NCBI GenBank assembly: GCA_963931865.1
Contig: OZ007510.1
Span: forward strand, 684,501 to 748,500
Length of the DNA stretch: 64,000 bases
From: Axinella damicornis
Taxonomy: Eukaryota; Porifera; Demospongiae; Axinellida; Axinellidae
Direction of reading: 5' to 3'
The notes below the pieces were generated by a model, which worked only from the letters and a program-made list of their open reading frames with translations, ran no database searches and was not told the DNA's origin. Shown one piece after another: positions 1 through 11,040 of this stretch. Every line of letters starts with the position of its first letter. Position 1 is the first letter of the stretch. Made by a program: the position numbers and the translations under genes.

Positions 1-129
1 GGAAGTCTTGTCCCCCTAATCAGCTAGATAGCAATACAGAGCCTGACTGCAAGCGATCAATTTGTTTGGGTTCAGAATGGCAACAGCTTCACCTGCATGG
101 CTTGAACGAGACAAGGCACGGGTCTGATG

Positions 130-172
130 TAGCCTCGTTCCCAGGTAATGCGCCCTGCATGGAACGAGGCTA
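130..172. mobile_element. 43 bp palindromic element, TAGCCTCG family
   Basis: Inverted ends TAGCCTCGTTCC / GGAACGAGGCTA. It is flanked by near-perfect 9 bp direct repeats, GGTCTGATG (121-129) and GGTCTGCTG (173-181), the mark of a transposition event. It lies just beyond the last visible ankyrin exon. Confidence 0.7.
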
Positions 173-186
173 GGTCTGCTGCTCAC

Positions 187-3100
187 CTCAGTAGCAGCTG
201 GACTAGCCCGGGCTGGTTGGCTACAGCAGCCCAGTGCAGTGGTGTGGTGCCTCTAGCATCAGTGCAGTGTAGGTCACAACTGGTGTGTGTGTGGTGTGAG
301 GGGGAGGGGTGAGAGGTGGAGGGGTGAGGTGGATGGGAGAGGTGGAGGGGTGAGAGGTGGAGGGGTGAGAGGTGGAGGGGTGAGAGGTGGAGTGTCTGGG
401 CTCATGCAGTCATAGACTTATGATCTGAAGTTTGTGAATTGAGACACAAGATATTACACATGACATTGTAATGTGTGTTGCAAAACTTAATATTGAAGCT
501 GTCTAGTGTCTGTAATGGGTATACCTCCACTTCCAAGCAACTGAACGATGCTCCAGTTTTATTGCTAGTAATCGTAATATTATCTCTAGGTAACAAGGTA
601 TATGTAGCGATGTGACATCTATTATATGCACATACATTTACCTCAACACACAATGTATTACAGTGGTAGTCATGGATACCTGTGATAGGAGAGCAGTGTT
701 CTGACACAATCAGCAGACCCCTCAGCACAGGCATAGTGGAGAGCTGTCCTCCCTTTGCTGTCCGTCCGGTTCACTGCACTCTCACAGCAGTCCAAAATGG
801 CCTGGAGGATAGACGACACCTGTCTCACTCTCAGTGATTATATTGGGGACAGTGCCCCTCTTTTCCTCATCATGTGAGACAGTTAAATACATGGGAATTG
901 GCAAATGATGCAAGTTGACCAGTTACACAAGGTGACCGCTTGTACTAGTAGCTGTGACATAATTATATGGTGACCAGCTAGCTGTACTGTGACACAAGGT
1001 GGCCACCTGCCCTGTTCCCACCTTGATACATGAAGGGGAGAAATTGAGTACGGCATAATTGAGAGGGGTTCTTCCCTCATTGTCTTGAGTGTGGACATCA
1101 GCAGGGGTAGAGGTGAGGAGGATACGGACGTGGGTTGCCTGGTCGCACATGACTGCCCAGTGCAGTGGGGCCAGACCCTCCTTGTCCTGTTGCGAGGTGG
1201 CAGGTGGAGGTGTGTGAATGTGCACGGTATGTGAATGTTGAAAATTTCAGCCAATTTCCACTTTCAATGACCGTTAATTTGTTTTCAACAGTTATAACAT
1301 TTCAGGTCATCTAACTGACAGTGGAAATAATAATGAAAGTGTAAAATTTAGAGCTCTATTAGTGCTGCACAACACGTGAGTGCTCTAACTTACAGTCTTG
1401 TTGACAGCAGAAGAGGAGGCTTTCCTGCAGAGCACCTTCAGGCACTGGACGTTGGGGGTCTTCACCGCCCAGTGGAAACATGTGCGACCATTTGAGTCAC
1501 ATGACTTCACATCAGCGCCATTCCTGGAGACAGCCGCAGTACAGAAGTATGTGAGTCAGTGAGTCATGAAATAAGTACCTCACGTAAAATTGGAGCAGTT
1601 GAGAGCTGCATAGACCACAGCCACTAAAAATTCACTTGCATGGGAACAAGATACAATACTAGTAGCTAGTCTCATTCCGAGGCCTCCAGTTTTTGATGGC
1701 CTACAGTATGCAAAAAAAAAACAAAAAAAACTGTAAGCCATCAAAACTGGTAGTGTAGAAGGCCTGGGAACAAGGCTAGTAATACGCTAGGTATCTTGGG
1801 CTAGGAATGAGTTATGAAGCTGGGATTTGCACCACTGTGATCAGCATGAATGGAACATTCCATTTTGCTGTCGATTGAATTTCACCCAAAATCCATGGAT
1901 TATATAGCCTTTGGTCAAGTGCGATTTTTGACAAGAATGTGGAGGTAGACAATATGGAGTAGGAATTATGCCAGCTAAGTACTAGTACTATGCTCGGTAT
2001 CTTGAGCTAGGAATGAGATACGAGGCTGGGATTTGCACCATTGCAATCAGCATGAATGGAGCTTTCAAATGATGTCAATTTTGCTGTCGGTTGAATTTTG
2101 ACCCAAAATCATGAAAAACCATGGACTATAGCCTTTGGTCGAGTGCGATTTTTGACAAAAGTGTGACTGACATGAAAAAATATTTTAAGGACATCATTTG
2201 AAAGCTCTTTTTATGCTGACCACAATCGCACAATCCCCAGCTTCATATCTCATTCATATATCCCCTGCCAAGTCTATTCCCAACACTTAAGTAGCTAGCC
2301 TTGTTCCCAAGCCTAGCTTCTACACCTCCAGTTTTTGATAGCAAAACTAAAAAACTGGTGTCGTAGAAGGCCTGGGAACGAGGCTACTAGTAGCTACGTT
2401 AGCTGAGGTGACCAACAGGGTCCATTACAGCCAGTAAACAGACCAAGAGGTATGTACGTAGAACCGATGTCATATACGTCTCAGCCTCTCTAGTCTCAGA
2501 CTCAGCCTACGGTCTATTGACAATAGAACATTCTGCTCGGTCCTATGACGTGAACGTGGGATGACCAATCACAGCGAAGCTAGAGCAATAGTAATTTTAC
2601 ATGTCAGCACATGAAGTAGACACAGCTAGCACAGCTCACAAACTTGCAAAGATCTAGAGGAGTGCTACCTGCCATGTTTCGCATCGCATAAATGCAATCT
2701 ACTTAATGGCCATGCCCCCAGTGTTTCTTATTATCGTCAGACTTATCTAGCTTGGTCTGGACATGAGACCACGCAGCCCGACTCCTTCTCACTCACTGCA
2801 GGAGAACTCTGATGACCTGCGGCTTGGCCTGGTAGGTGGCCCACAGGAGGGGGGTCAGCCCAGAGCTGTCCCTTGCATTCGCGGCTGCTCCGAGGCCGAG
2901 CAAGACCTCACACATCCGGGGCTGGTTACCGAGCACTGTGTACATGAGCGGTGTACGCCCTCCATGGTCTTGGTAGTCCACACCGAACTGAATAGCCTGG
3001 GCATGTGTGGGGTGTGTGTGTGTGAGAGAATTATCAATCAGTGAAAATACTCGTGCATATTGGGCTTAATTCAACACTCCATGGCCATCCATTGATCAGT

Positions 3101-3196
3101 AAACTTGTGTACATATATGTTTACAAACAGAAGGGAGCCTCAAACCTTTCTATCTATCTATCAATCCATCTATCTATCTATCTATCTGTTGGTTTG

Positions 3197-3230
<34 letters not shown>

Positions 3231-6200
3231 AATCCATCTATCTATCTATCTATCTATCTGTCTTTCTATCTATCTATCTATCTATCTATCTATGTATCTA
3301 TCTATCTAGCAATAAACACTGTATGAAACAGCTGTAATTGTGACGAAAGAACATGACTGACTCACAAGCTTCTTCATGGTGGCAGTCTTCACCCCCTCCA
3401 TAGCTGCCACATGGATCTCCTCGCTGCTCATGTACTGGCTCATGTCGATGGTCTCCTCCTCCTTTCCTCCTTGGCCCCCTCCCTCCCTCCTCACTCTCCC
3501 TGTCTCCTTGTAGTAATCGGGAGGGTTAACCTCCTCCCTGTCTTGATTGCCTTGGCTCTCGAAGCTGGCCTGCTCGTATGTCGGGGGATCATTGGTGGGA
3601 GGGAAGGTGTTAGTGCTGATGAGGGTGTGCGGATGTGGGGCGACAGGTGAGAGGGATGGGCCGTGGCTTATTGGAGGAAGGACAGGTGGCAGCTGTCCCA
3701 TACCAGCAACAGTGGGATAGGGGTCTGGATTGGCGTGTGTGCGTGGGTGTGTGGGTGTGTGTGAGTGGTGGAGCGGGGGGGGGGGGATTACTATTGTTGC
3801 TAGTTGCTAAGCTCACATGGCCTTGCTGCAATCGGCTGGAGCGGAAGTAGTCTTCTCTGGATATCTGCAGCACCAAGCAACCAAACAGATCACAGCTGCA
3901 TGTTTGTAAAAGAAACAGGTAAAGGCTCACTTGGGTCAAAGGCATCTCTCGCTTCATCGCTGAGGTCGGTATCGCTGAGCGTGATGTCGCTTGAGCTGGC
4001 CTCCTCCTCCCCATCGGATCCCACCTCTGGCAGCTGTGCACCTGTGAGGGCACTGGTAGTTGGTGTCCACATTGGAGCTGCAGCGTGGTGCGAGTAGAGT
4101 GGTCCTACGGGGCTGAGGGGGACCCTCCGTGGTTGGATGTTAGTGGGAGGGAAGGATGTTGAGGCTGAAGTAGCTGTGTCGCGAGTAACTGCCTCCTGTT
4201 GGAGTTGAAGTGGAGATGCTGGAGGTTGATGGGGTCTCAAGAGCTTCACTTCACCAAGGGCCGGATTCACCGTCCATGCTGGGTTAGTGGAGAGGTCAGG
4301 GAGTAGAGTGCGCCTGGCCCTTGGGGTCGAAGTAGACACTGGTACTATGGGAACTGCTGCTGGTGCCATTGGAGTGGAGGGTTGGGAGGGAGGGGTGGGA
4401 GGGGGGAAGGAGGGAGGGGTGGGAGGGGGGAGGAAAGTAGAGCTGGGGGAGGGGAGGGAGGGACGGGTTCGCATGGGAGTGGGGACAAAGGAAGAATCTT
4501 TCAGTGTAGTAGATGTAGGCTGTTCTCTGGTGGGTGAAGACATTAGTGGATTAGGCTTCTGAGGTACGTCTGCTGAAAGTATTGGCTGCTTGTGCCCTTG
4601 AGGAAGTTGCCTTGGAAACGGAGAAGGTGCCTGTCTCACATGCACAGTGGTTGGCAAATTTCCCCTTGTGGCTACCAGAGTCCCGCCTCTAGCCTGCCCT
4701 GTGGGTGAGGCCGTCACTGCAGCTGTGCTGGGTACTGCTGGTGCCTGAACAGGTGGTTTGGGGGCTCCTGAAAGTGGGCGCAGAACTGGAATGGGAGTTG
4801 GCATTAGGTCTGTGGGGACTGGGTTTGGCTTGATGTGGGGTATTCCCTTCAGAGGGGGAGGGAGGGGACCAGAAATGGGGGGTGTGGCAGGGAAGTCGGC
4901 TTCAGAATCACTGTCCAACTCTAAAGGGAGGAATGAGATACCAAGACCTCGTTACAGCTATAAAATTACCTCTCAGATATTTCACTGCCGTGCATATGGC
5001 TGGGCACCTGTACCTTCATCCAGGCTGCTGCTCTCACTGCTTTTCAACTCTTTTCCCCCTTCGTACCCTCCTCCTTCCTTCTCCTTCTCCTCCAGTTTTT
5101 GAGCCATTACTGGTTTTTGTGTTGGCAGTATAAATGGTGGCTTCTGTGGCTGAATAAAATAAGTGCACACCAGCACTTGGTAGCTACCGATGTACATACG
5201 GATGCATTTTGCATACAGTACAAACACATACACTGCACAAACATACAGTGAGATTCCTGCCGGCTCCCACGGTACTTGGTAGCTTGATTTTTGGTCTTGG
5301 CAAAGGGGAAGAGGTGGTGGTTGGGGACGCTCCAGAAGGTCTGAGCATAGCAAGGGGGCCCCCAAGTGGTTTAGTGGAGGGACTGGTGGAAGAAAAGCAG
5401 CAAAGATTAATATTTGAGCAGCAAAATACATTTAGTTCTGTAGCAGAATGGTCTGTTAGTTTACTAGTAGTGATACGTATTTCTATTTTTTAAGTGGCCA
5501 AAATGTTGAGGTTCTCTCAAGGAGATAAATACCTTGCTATTGCTTGTCTGGTTGGCTGGCCTGCAAGCACCAGCTGTGTTTCCACAGCTGCAATTCTCTT
5601 CACGATGTCTTGGCAGGAGGTGCTCAGGTTGTCATATGTGGTACCGTTGACCTTGATAGAAGAGGCATTCTCTCTCTCCCAGCTGTGAATTTCTGAAGAA
5701 ATTTGAAGTTTTTCACCGACTTCTGCTTTCAGTGATTTTACTTCTTGGAGACACTTCCCAGTTTGGTTTGTGAAAGAGGAATGGTTACGGCTTTTGAAAA
5801 GTTATTGATCCTCCTTGTGGCTTGTAAGAGCTCCAGGCATTTTCTGGTTGCGGCAGCGGAGGATTCACTCAGACAGACGTTTGCAATGATGGTGGTGCGG
5901 CAGTTCCCACCGAAGCACGGCTTCAGCACTTTAGTGAGGCTGGATTTGGGGAAGAGGGTTGATGCTGCAACGATACCTGCTTCAGGCAACGTGTTGAGGA
6001 CTTTGTGCAGTGTTTCAATACCGACATCAGAGCAGAGCATACCAGTGTGGAAATTCTCAATGTTCCTGCCGGCAAGATCAACGATAGTGATGTGAGAGAC
6101 TGCGACCTCGGACGATTCCTGTGGACGTGTACTCAAGTGTTCAATTGTAAATCTGAAAATGGCGTGACTGCAGTGTCGGCGGTACTGCTGCAGAGGTTGT

Positions 6201-6823
6201 ACAGGTGGAGATTTGACGGCACCCTTTTGCTCCCTTACACAGCCACTTGCATTTCTCATGAGGTAACCTTTTTCGACCAATCGCAAGACCTCGTGGGGAG
6301 AGTTCACCACATGTTCAGTGAGGTTGGCAACTGTGTACGTCATTGTGGCTGGATTGTCTGAAATATCAAGATTTCTCTTCTTGGTGTCAAACAGATCAGC
6401 GACTCTCCCATCTTCAAACACGTGGTAGAAGGTTGAAGTGATTCTGTAGATGGAGCCAGAACGGTCTTCTTTCTGTAGTGCGTCGAATATCTGCTGTCCA
6501 CATCGAATGATCACCCCTCGCGCTTCCTTCTTGATTCTAATTTGGCCTGATGTGCCGAATACAGTGTGAGACTTTCCTGTGCGTGGGAGCCCATACACCA
6601 CCACCGCCACGTTGCCGCCCTGCAGCGCACTGGTTACCTGGGGTTCGATACTCTTCTCGTACAGCTCAGCGTGAGGGACATCGTCAACGAAAACCCGGTC
6701 AAACTCCAGTTTCAGATGTGATCCGTCCTCCCCCGCGTATTCGACATCTGTCGTGCTACATCTCCACGCCTTTTCCTCCGCCGAAGGCTTGCAGCGCACC
6801 ACCACACTGAAATGACTACTCAT
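187..6823 (-). CDS. Kinesin-motor / proline-rich / ankyrin-repeat fusion protein (3' end outside window)
   Basis: Twelve exons can be chained with GT-AG boundaries and matching phases: 6823-5742, 5682-5533, 5382-5271, 5149-5014, 4920-3931, 3864-3817, 3724-3366, 2996-2797, 1523-1394, 1186-1022, 819-680, 279-187. They give about 1,200 codons with no stop. Exon 1 is a kinesin-like motor: it starts with a VVVRCKPS strand, has the P-loop GLPRTGKS, and has a DLAG switch II. It is degenerate: the SSRSH switch I reads RRHCSH, and DLAGSE reads DLAGRN. Exons 3-7 are Pro/Ser-rich and carry two PPxY motifs (PPTY, PPDY) that could bind WW domains. The exon ending at 3366 begins the ankyrin region, and the following exons encode repeats with the usual GRTPLxxAV / GLAPLHWAV signature. 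The start is the ATG before the motor; the DNA upstream is CpG-rich and promoter-like. Domain calls are firm. That this is one transcript rests on phase agreement. Confidence 0.78.
293..392. repeat. GA/GT-rich minisatellite
   Basis: Imperfect tandem copies of a unit of about 15 bp (GAGAGGTGGAGGGGT). It lies upstream of the 3' splice site of the ankyrin exon that begins at 279, so it is intronic. Confidence 0.75.
1667..1778. mobile_element. Foldback element of the TAGCCTCG family
   Basis: The arms are TAGTCTCATTCCGAGGCCT..CCAGTTTTTGATGGC and its approximate complement ending in GGGAACAAGGCTA, around an A-rich centre. It lies in an ankyrin-gene intron. No clear target duplication is seen. Confidence 0.6.
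1790..2268. repeat. Diverged direct and inverted repeat block in intron
   Basis: Two similar copies, about 1790-1955 and 1990-2165, share GAATGAG, GCTGGGATTTGCACCA, CAGCATGAATGGA and GTGCGATTTTTGACAA. The right end (about 2205-2265) repeats the left terminus in inverse orientation, so the block looks like a decayed foldback transposon. No coding capacity. Confidence 0.55.
2296..2386. mobile_element. Foldback element of the TAGCCTCG family
   Basis: Ends TAGCCTTGTTCCCAAGCCTAG and its complement ..GGCCTGGGAACGAGGCTA, with an inner CTCCAGTTTTTGATAGC stem shared with the element at 1667. Intronic. Confidence 0.6.
3150..3308. repeat. (TATC)n microsatellite
   Basis: A tetranucleotide array with a few interruptions (AATCCATC, TGTTGGTTTG), in the intron between the linker exon and the first full ankyrin exon. 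Confidence 0.95.
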
Positions 6824-7051
6824 TGTTGCTACACTGTGCGTGTGGGTGGGGCTCGCACACTACCTAGCCGGCCGGCCGGCCATGCCGCGCGCGCCGCGAT
6901 CCTTGTTAAAGAGCACCTAACCTGCGAGGTGGGTGGGTTCAGGAGTTTGATAAACTGCTGGAACCGAAGGTACTGTGTGTGTGTGTGTGCATGGTGTGGT
7001 GTGGGTGGTGGGTGGTTGTGTGTGTGCGCGAGGTGTGTTTTTTTTTGTCTG

Positions 7052-7270
<219 letters not shown>

Positions 7271-7957
7271 TGTGTGTGAGAGAGAGGAGGAGAAGAGACA
7301 CCCCTTCTTGTATTGTTGCTTGTCTATAGTTGCCCCCCCCCCTTCCTCCCCGGACACTTACTCAACTCTAAGTTGTCATCCTGTGAAGCAGATGTCCCCC
7401 TTTGTGAAGGGTCAGTTTTGCTCCTAACAAAATGTCTGGGGAGCAAAATATTATAAAGTAATGTGTCCATGGAGCGAAGTTAATGCTACAAAGTAAAGTG
7501 TCTGAGGGAAAAAATTATAGATGGGTATCTGAGGGGGTAACAATTCTCCTAAGGAACTTGACCTCTAAATAATGTTCAGTTGTGTATTAAACAAGAGATT
7601 TTGAAGTATATTTGCATGCTTCCTTTATAGCTATGAAGCTATGAAGTCGGTAGCCTTGTTCCCAGACGGTTAGGGAACAAGGCTGTTAAGTCTGCATATA
7701 AGTTACAACTGTAACACATTTACCAAAGAGGGACCTCCACTATGTATACTGGTTTGCTTGGTACTCCCCGCTGGCCAAGACACATCTGTTTTAGCTTCCT
7801 GTTAGGGCTACTGGAGTTGCTGGTGCATAGTTCACTACTACCCTTCTGTTTTCACAGTGATGCAGGACACACTTTCTAGATATGCCTGTTTTCATTTCAT
7901 AATTAACGTCATTGCATGTACTGGTCTAATTGTGTGGTCCTGCAGGTAGCGCCAGCC
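7271..7957. other. Intergenic stretch without recognised gene
   Basis: No coding exon recognised. It holds a short imperfect palindrome of the TAGCCTTGTTCCC type at about 7652-7685 and a C-rich run near 7330. The 5' UTR of the downstream plus-strand gene, with a possible 3' splice site (TGCAG) at 7945, may lie at the right end. Confidence 0.4.
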
Positions 7958-9846
7958 ATGGTGAAAGTGAGCATTGTAGGGTCCGCGGGAAGGAGGGCTG
8001 ACATTCAAAGGTTGAACAAGGCACTGTTTAACCGGATGATTGACAAGGCCAAGGAGGTGCTGACAGATGTTTGGAAGCTGCAGTTTGAACAAGTAGAGCT
8101 TGTTAGTGGAGGAGCGGCTTGGTCAGGTGAGCAGAGTGTTTGTGTGGTCACTCAGAAGTTGAGGTGTGATGACTAATGTCAGTCCAAATGAGGACGCAAG
8201 CAAGAACACCAGCAAAAGCAGCCAACTTGGACATGTAGAAGCTTGCTCGTATTGCAACATTCAGTGCATGCATGTGTAGCTATATACAGGTATATACACT
8301 TACATTGCAGAGTGTGCTCTCAGGGCAACGAGGCTAGATAACTCATTCATTTTGGATTAGGAGTTTACATCTGGACCCCATCATTTGAAAGGGTTATTTA
8401 GGGGGCAATTGTCAGTCCAGTGCTATTATAGTCCAGTAGCCCATGCAGTCTAGTCCTTCATCACCATTCTTAGCTTTTCGACCTTACCAGGGGCACACGA
8501 CACGGCTTGGTTGAACAGAGCTGTGTTTATAAACGACTCCCATGTTTCCCAAACCATGCCCAGTTGTTTGTTATTCCCAGAGACTCATACACCGTGCATG
8601 GTTACAGGTTGCAAGCATGCAAGACTATGTGCCTGCATGAGAGGTTTACATGATTTAATGAACCAAACATTAGCTAACAGATGGATGCATAACTAACTGG
8701 GGGGGAGTACCATGCACATGCATAATCATATACTATATACTTCAGCTAGTAGACAAGTGCATGTCTGCCTTGCTTTATGAAGTGTGACTGAATTTGAAGG
8801 AGTGACTCTTTGGAATGGTGGCAATGCCAGACATGTTTGTCCAGTCTCTTCATGGTACTTATATACCAGTGGTGTTACCTGTAGCAATACTTACTTAGTT
8901 TGCAGTGCATGCATGGGAGTTCACTAGCCTTGTACCCAGTCCCATGCCCAGCTTTTCGTCGCTTACCGTACTGCAAGTGACGAAAAGCTGGATGTGGGAC
9001 TGGGAATGAGACTAGGAGTTCAGAGTAAGTCTTCTATGGGGTATTTTAACTGAGTAGTTTTTCCAGCTGGGCATGCATGCCATGGAGTGCAGCAACAATT
9101 GTATAGCAATTCATGCATTGGGATTAGTACTCCAGCTAGTCTCAAAGGAATACCATCCCATGAAACCATGCATGTTGGTAGCTTGCAACTCAATTGGCCA
9201 AGTATCTGTAATTCTTATATATACAGACCATGTGGCAGTTGCTCTGTATCTCACAGAAGATTTCCGTTCATTGAAACTCCATTTTCCTGCCAAGTGGCAA
9301 AGCAGTCATGATGATCCGCAGTTTCAATCCACTGACCCGGAATGCAACGATTATATGAAGAATCCTGGTGGTGTTGCCAACCGATATCATAAACTGTTCA
9401 GTACTAAGATTGGAGAGAATTCTCTCTTACAGATCAAAAGTGCCATTGATTTGGGAGCCACAGTCACGGAACACAAGGGATTTCACAAGCGTAACACTGC
9501 TGTAGCACAAAGCAGCTACCTCCTGGCATTTACGTGGGGTGAAGGGAAAGAGCCGAAGAGAGGTGGAACACACAACACATGGATGCAATGTAAAGGAACT
9601 AGACTGCACATTCCTCTCAGCTCGCTGGCTTCTTCCCCTGGAAAACAGAAAGGTTTCCCCGTTAAAGCTGGAGCACCTAAGGCTAAGTCCCCTGTAAAGA
9701 TCCTTATGCCTCCTGATGCAAAAGGGGCATCATGTTACAAAAGAAAACAATCTGAATTTGAAGGGACAAAATCACCTCCTTGCAAACAGATGAAAATGAC
9801 AATGTATAACTATGTACAAGAGAAACAAGCTACAGCAAAAGACTAA
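7958..9846 (+). CDS. SLOG/LOG-like Rossmann-fold protein
   Basis: Two exons, 7958-8126 and 9227-9846, join in phase (TCAG|AC) to give 262 residues. The splice rebuilds the block SGGAAWSDHVAVALYL. Visible motifs: an N-terminal strand and glycine turn VKVSIVGSAGRR, then GGAxxxD, then NTAVAQSSYLLAFTWG and GGTHNTW. This order matches nucleotide-binding proteins of the SLOG superfamily (LOG, DprA and YpsA relatives). The exact family and substrate are unknown. The C-terminus from about residue 200 is Lys/Pro-rich and probably disordered. The intron carries a palindromic MITE. The gene is convergent with the phosphoribosyltransferase-like gene about 100 bp away, and both were copied together to 12463-13170. 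Confidence 0.65.
8925..9014. mobile_element. 90 bp palindromic MITE, TAGCCTCG family
   Basis: Nearly perfect hairpin running from TAGCCTTGTACCCAGTCCC to GGGACTGGGAATGAGACTA. Flanking direct repeats GGAGTTCAC (8916-8924) and GGAGTTCAG (9015-9023) agree at 8 of 9 bases. It sits in the intron of the SLOG-like gene. Confidence 0.75.
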
Positions 9847-9942
9847 CAATTTACGTGGTTACAAAACATTCTGTCTAGTAGCATGCACAAATTAGGCTAT
9901 AAGTGTATTCGCTATAGGTATGTATAAAGCATTCTCAGATCG

Positions 9943-10503
9943 TCAAAAAATGTTCTGGACAGTCTTCCCAACAGCAGCCATCTTTGTGCTACTTGCTCCT
10001 GCTTGTTGCATCTTGCTAGCACAGGCGCGGAGGGTGCTGCCCGACGTCCAGATATCGTCTATCACGCACACAGTTTTTCCTGTTACGAGCGCAGGGTTCA
10101 ATACCTCGATGGATTCCAGGTGCGTGTATATTGACCGTATCCCTCCGTCAGTGGACTTCGGCACATCTTTTGTCCGCCGCAAGTAGCTGCTCCCGTTTTC
10201 CACACTTTCGAATCCAGGTGTACTTAGCACAAAATGAAGTATCTGGCATAAGAAACTTGGCTGCGAATCTTGTAAATGCCCTGGAGCAACCGCCACAACT
10301 AAGGACGAACTCGGGCTTTTGTTAGCCAGCAACCACTGTGATAGCCACTTAGTTATGCGGTCGACAATTTCTTCTTTCTTGCCCTCGTCGTAAAAGTTAC
10401 CGGATTTCAGATACACGAGGCTCTGCGAATCGCCGAAGTGAAGTTGATTTTGACCGCCGTGGTAAGGATGGTAGTCTATCATAAAGCTGTCAAGATCAGC
10501 CAT
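9943..10503 (-). CDS. Phosphoribosyltransferase-like protein
   Basis: An intronless frame of 186 residues from an ATG at 10503. The diagnostic feature is VCVIDDIWTSGSTL (around residue 145), the acidic PRPP-binding loop of type I phosphoribosyltransferases: hydrophobic strand, two Asp, then TSGST. The N-terminal half has VVAVAPGH, which may be the preceding core strand. The protein is short compared with metabolic PRTases and has no obvious hood domain, so the substrate cannot be assigned. It lies tail to tail with the SLOG-like gene. Its upstream side holds three consecutive palindromes. Assigned by motif only. Confidence 0.6.
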   Translation of the reverse strand: MADLDSFMIDYHPYHGGQNQLHFGDSQSLVYLKSGNFYDEGKKEEIVDRITKWLSQWLLANKSPSSSLVVAVAPGHLQDSQPSFLCQILHFVLSTPGFESVENGSSYLRRTKDVPKSTDGGIRSIYTHLESIEVLNPALVTGKTVCVIDDIWTSGSTLRACASKMQQAGASSTKMAAVGKTVQNIF

Positions 10504-10628
10504 GGTTATTGCTAGCTAATTGCCTCGGATCCGAACTAAACTCCACGCTCTCCCGAGGACCACTGACATGAATTTAATTAAGTACTCGTGCGCGCGCCGC
10601 CAACGGTGTTAAACTAGTCCTCAAGGGA

Positions 10629-10778
10629 TAATATAATATGATATTATATTATATAAAGGGCACGGCGGAACCATAATCCTTTTTGATAGCATAATCCTTG
10701 GCAAATATTTTGCCAAGGACTATGCTATCAAAAAAGCTACTGTCGAGACAGCAGACAAATTATTTATCTGCTGTCTCG
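10629..10778. other. Three adjacent perfect or near-perfect hairpins
   Basis: An AT palindrome (about 10629-10655) is followed by a hairpin of about 27 bp arms (10681-10735; stem TTGATAGCATAATCCTTGGC, one mismatch). A third hairpin has a 13 bp stem CGAGACAGCAGAC (10744-10778). They lie upstream of the phosphoribosyltransferase-like start. They could be MITE remnants or a regulatory structure. Confidence 0.6.
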
Positions 10779-11040
10779 CTTGAGAAAAGCGGTAAATACG
10801 GCTTTTGGTGAACTGAACTGCTCGTTTTTGCACGGCTATACAGCGTATCGGTAAAAGCTTTCATCATTTTAATTTTTTTTTTACAACATTTATGCATTAG
10901 CTAACAGGTTGGTGCAATGTAATGGTTACACAAATAGCTACATAAGCTAGTCTGGTGTGTAACCTATACAGCTAAATTACATAGCAATAAGTTGTACAAC
11001 AAATACAAAAGGAGATGATAGACTGAACAGAGTGCATATG
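10779..11040. other. Non-coding stretch
   Basis: AT-rich. Nothing recognised beyond a possible 3' tail of the adjacent minus-strand LINE fragment. Confidence 0.3.

Noticed and set aside
7958..10503. Bacterial contamination as the source of the SLOG/PRT pair
   Set aside because: The SLOG-like gene has a phase-consistent spliceosomal intron carrying a local MITE, and the flanks are animal sequence.
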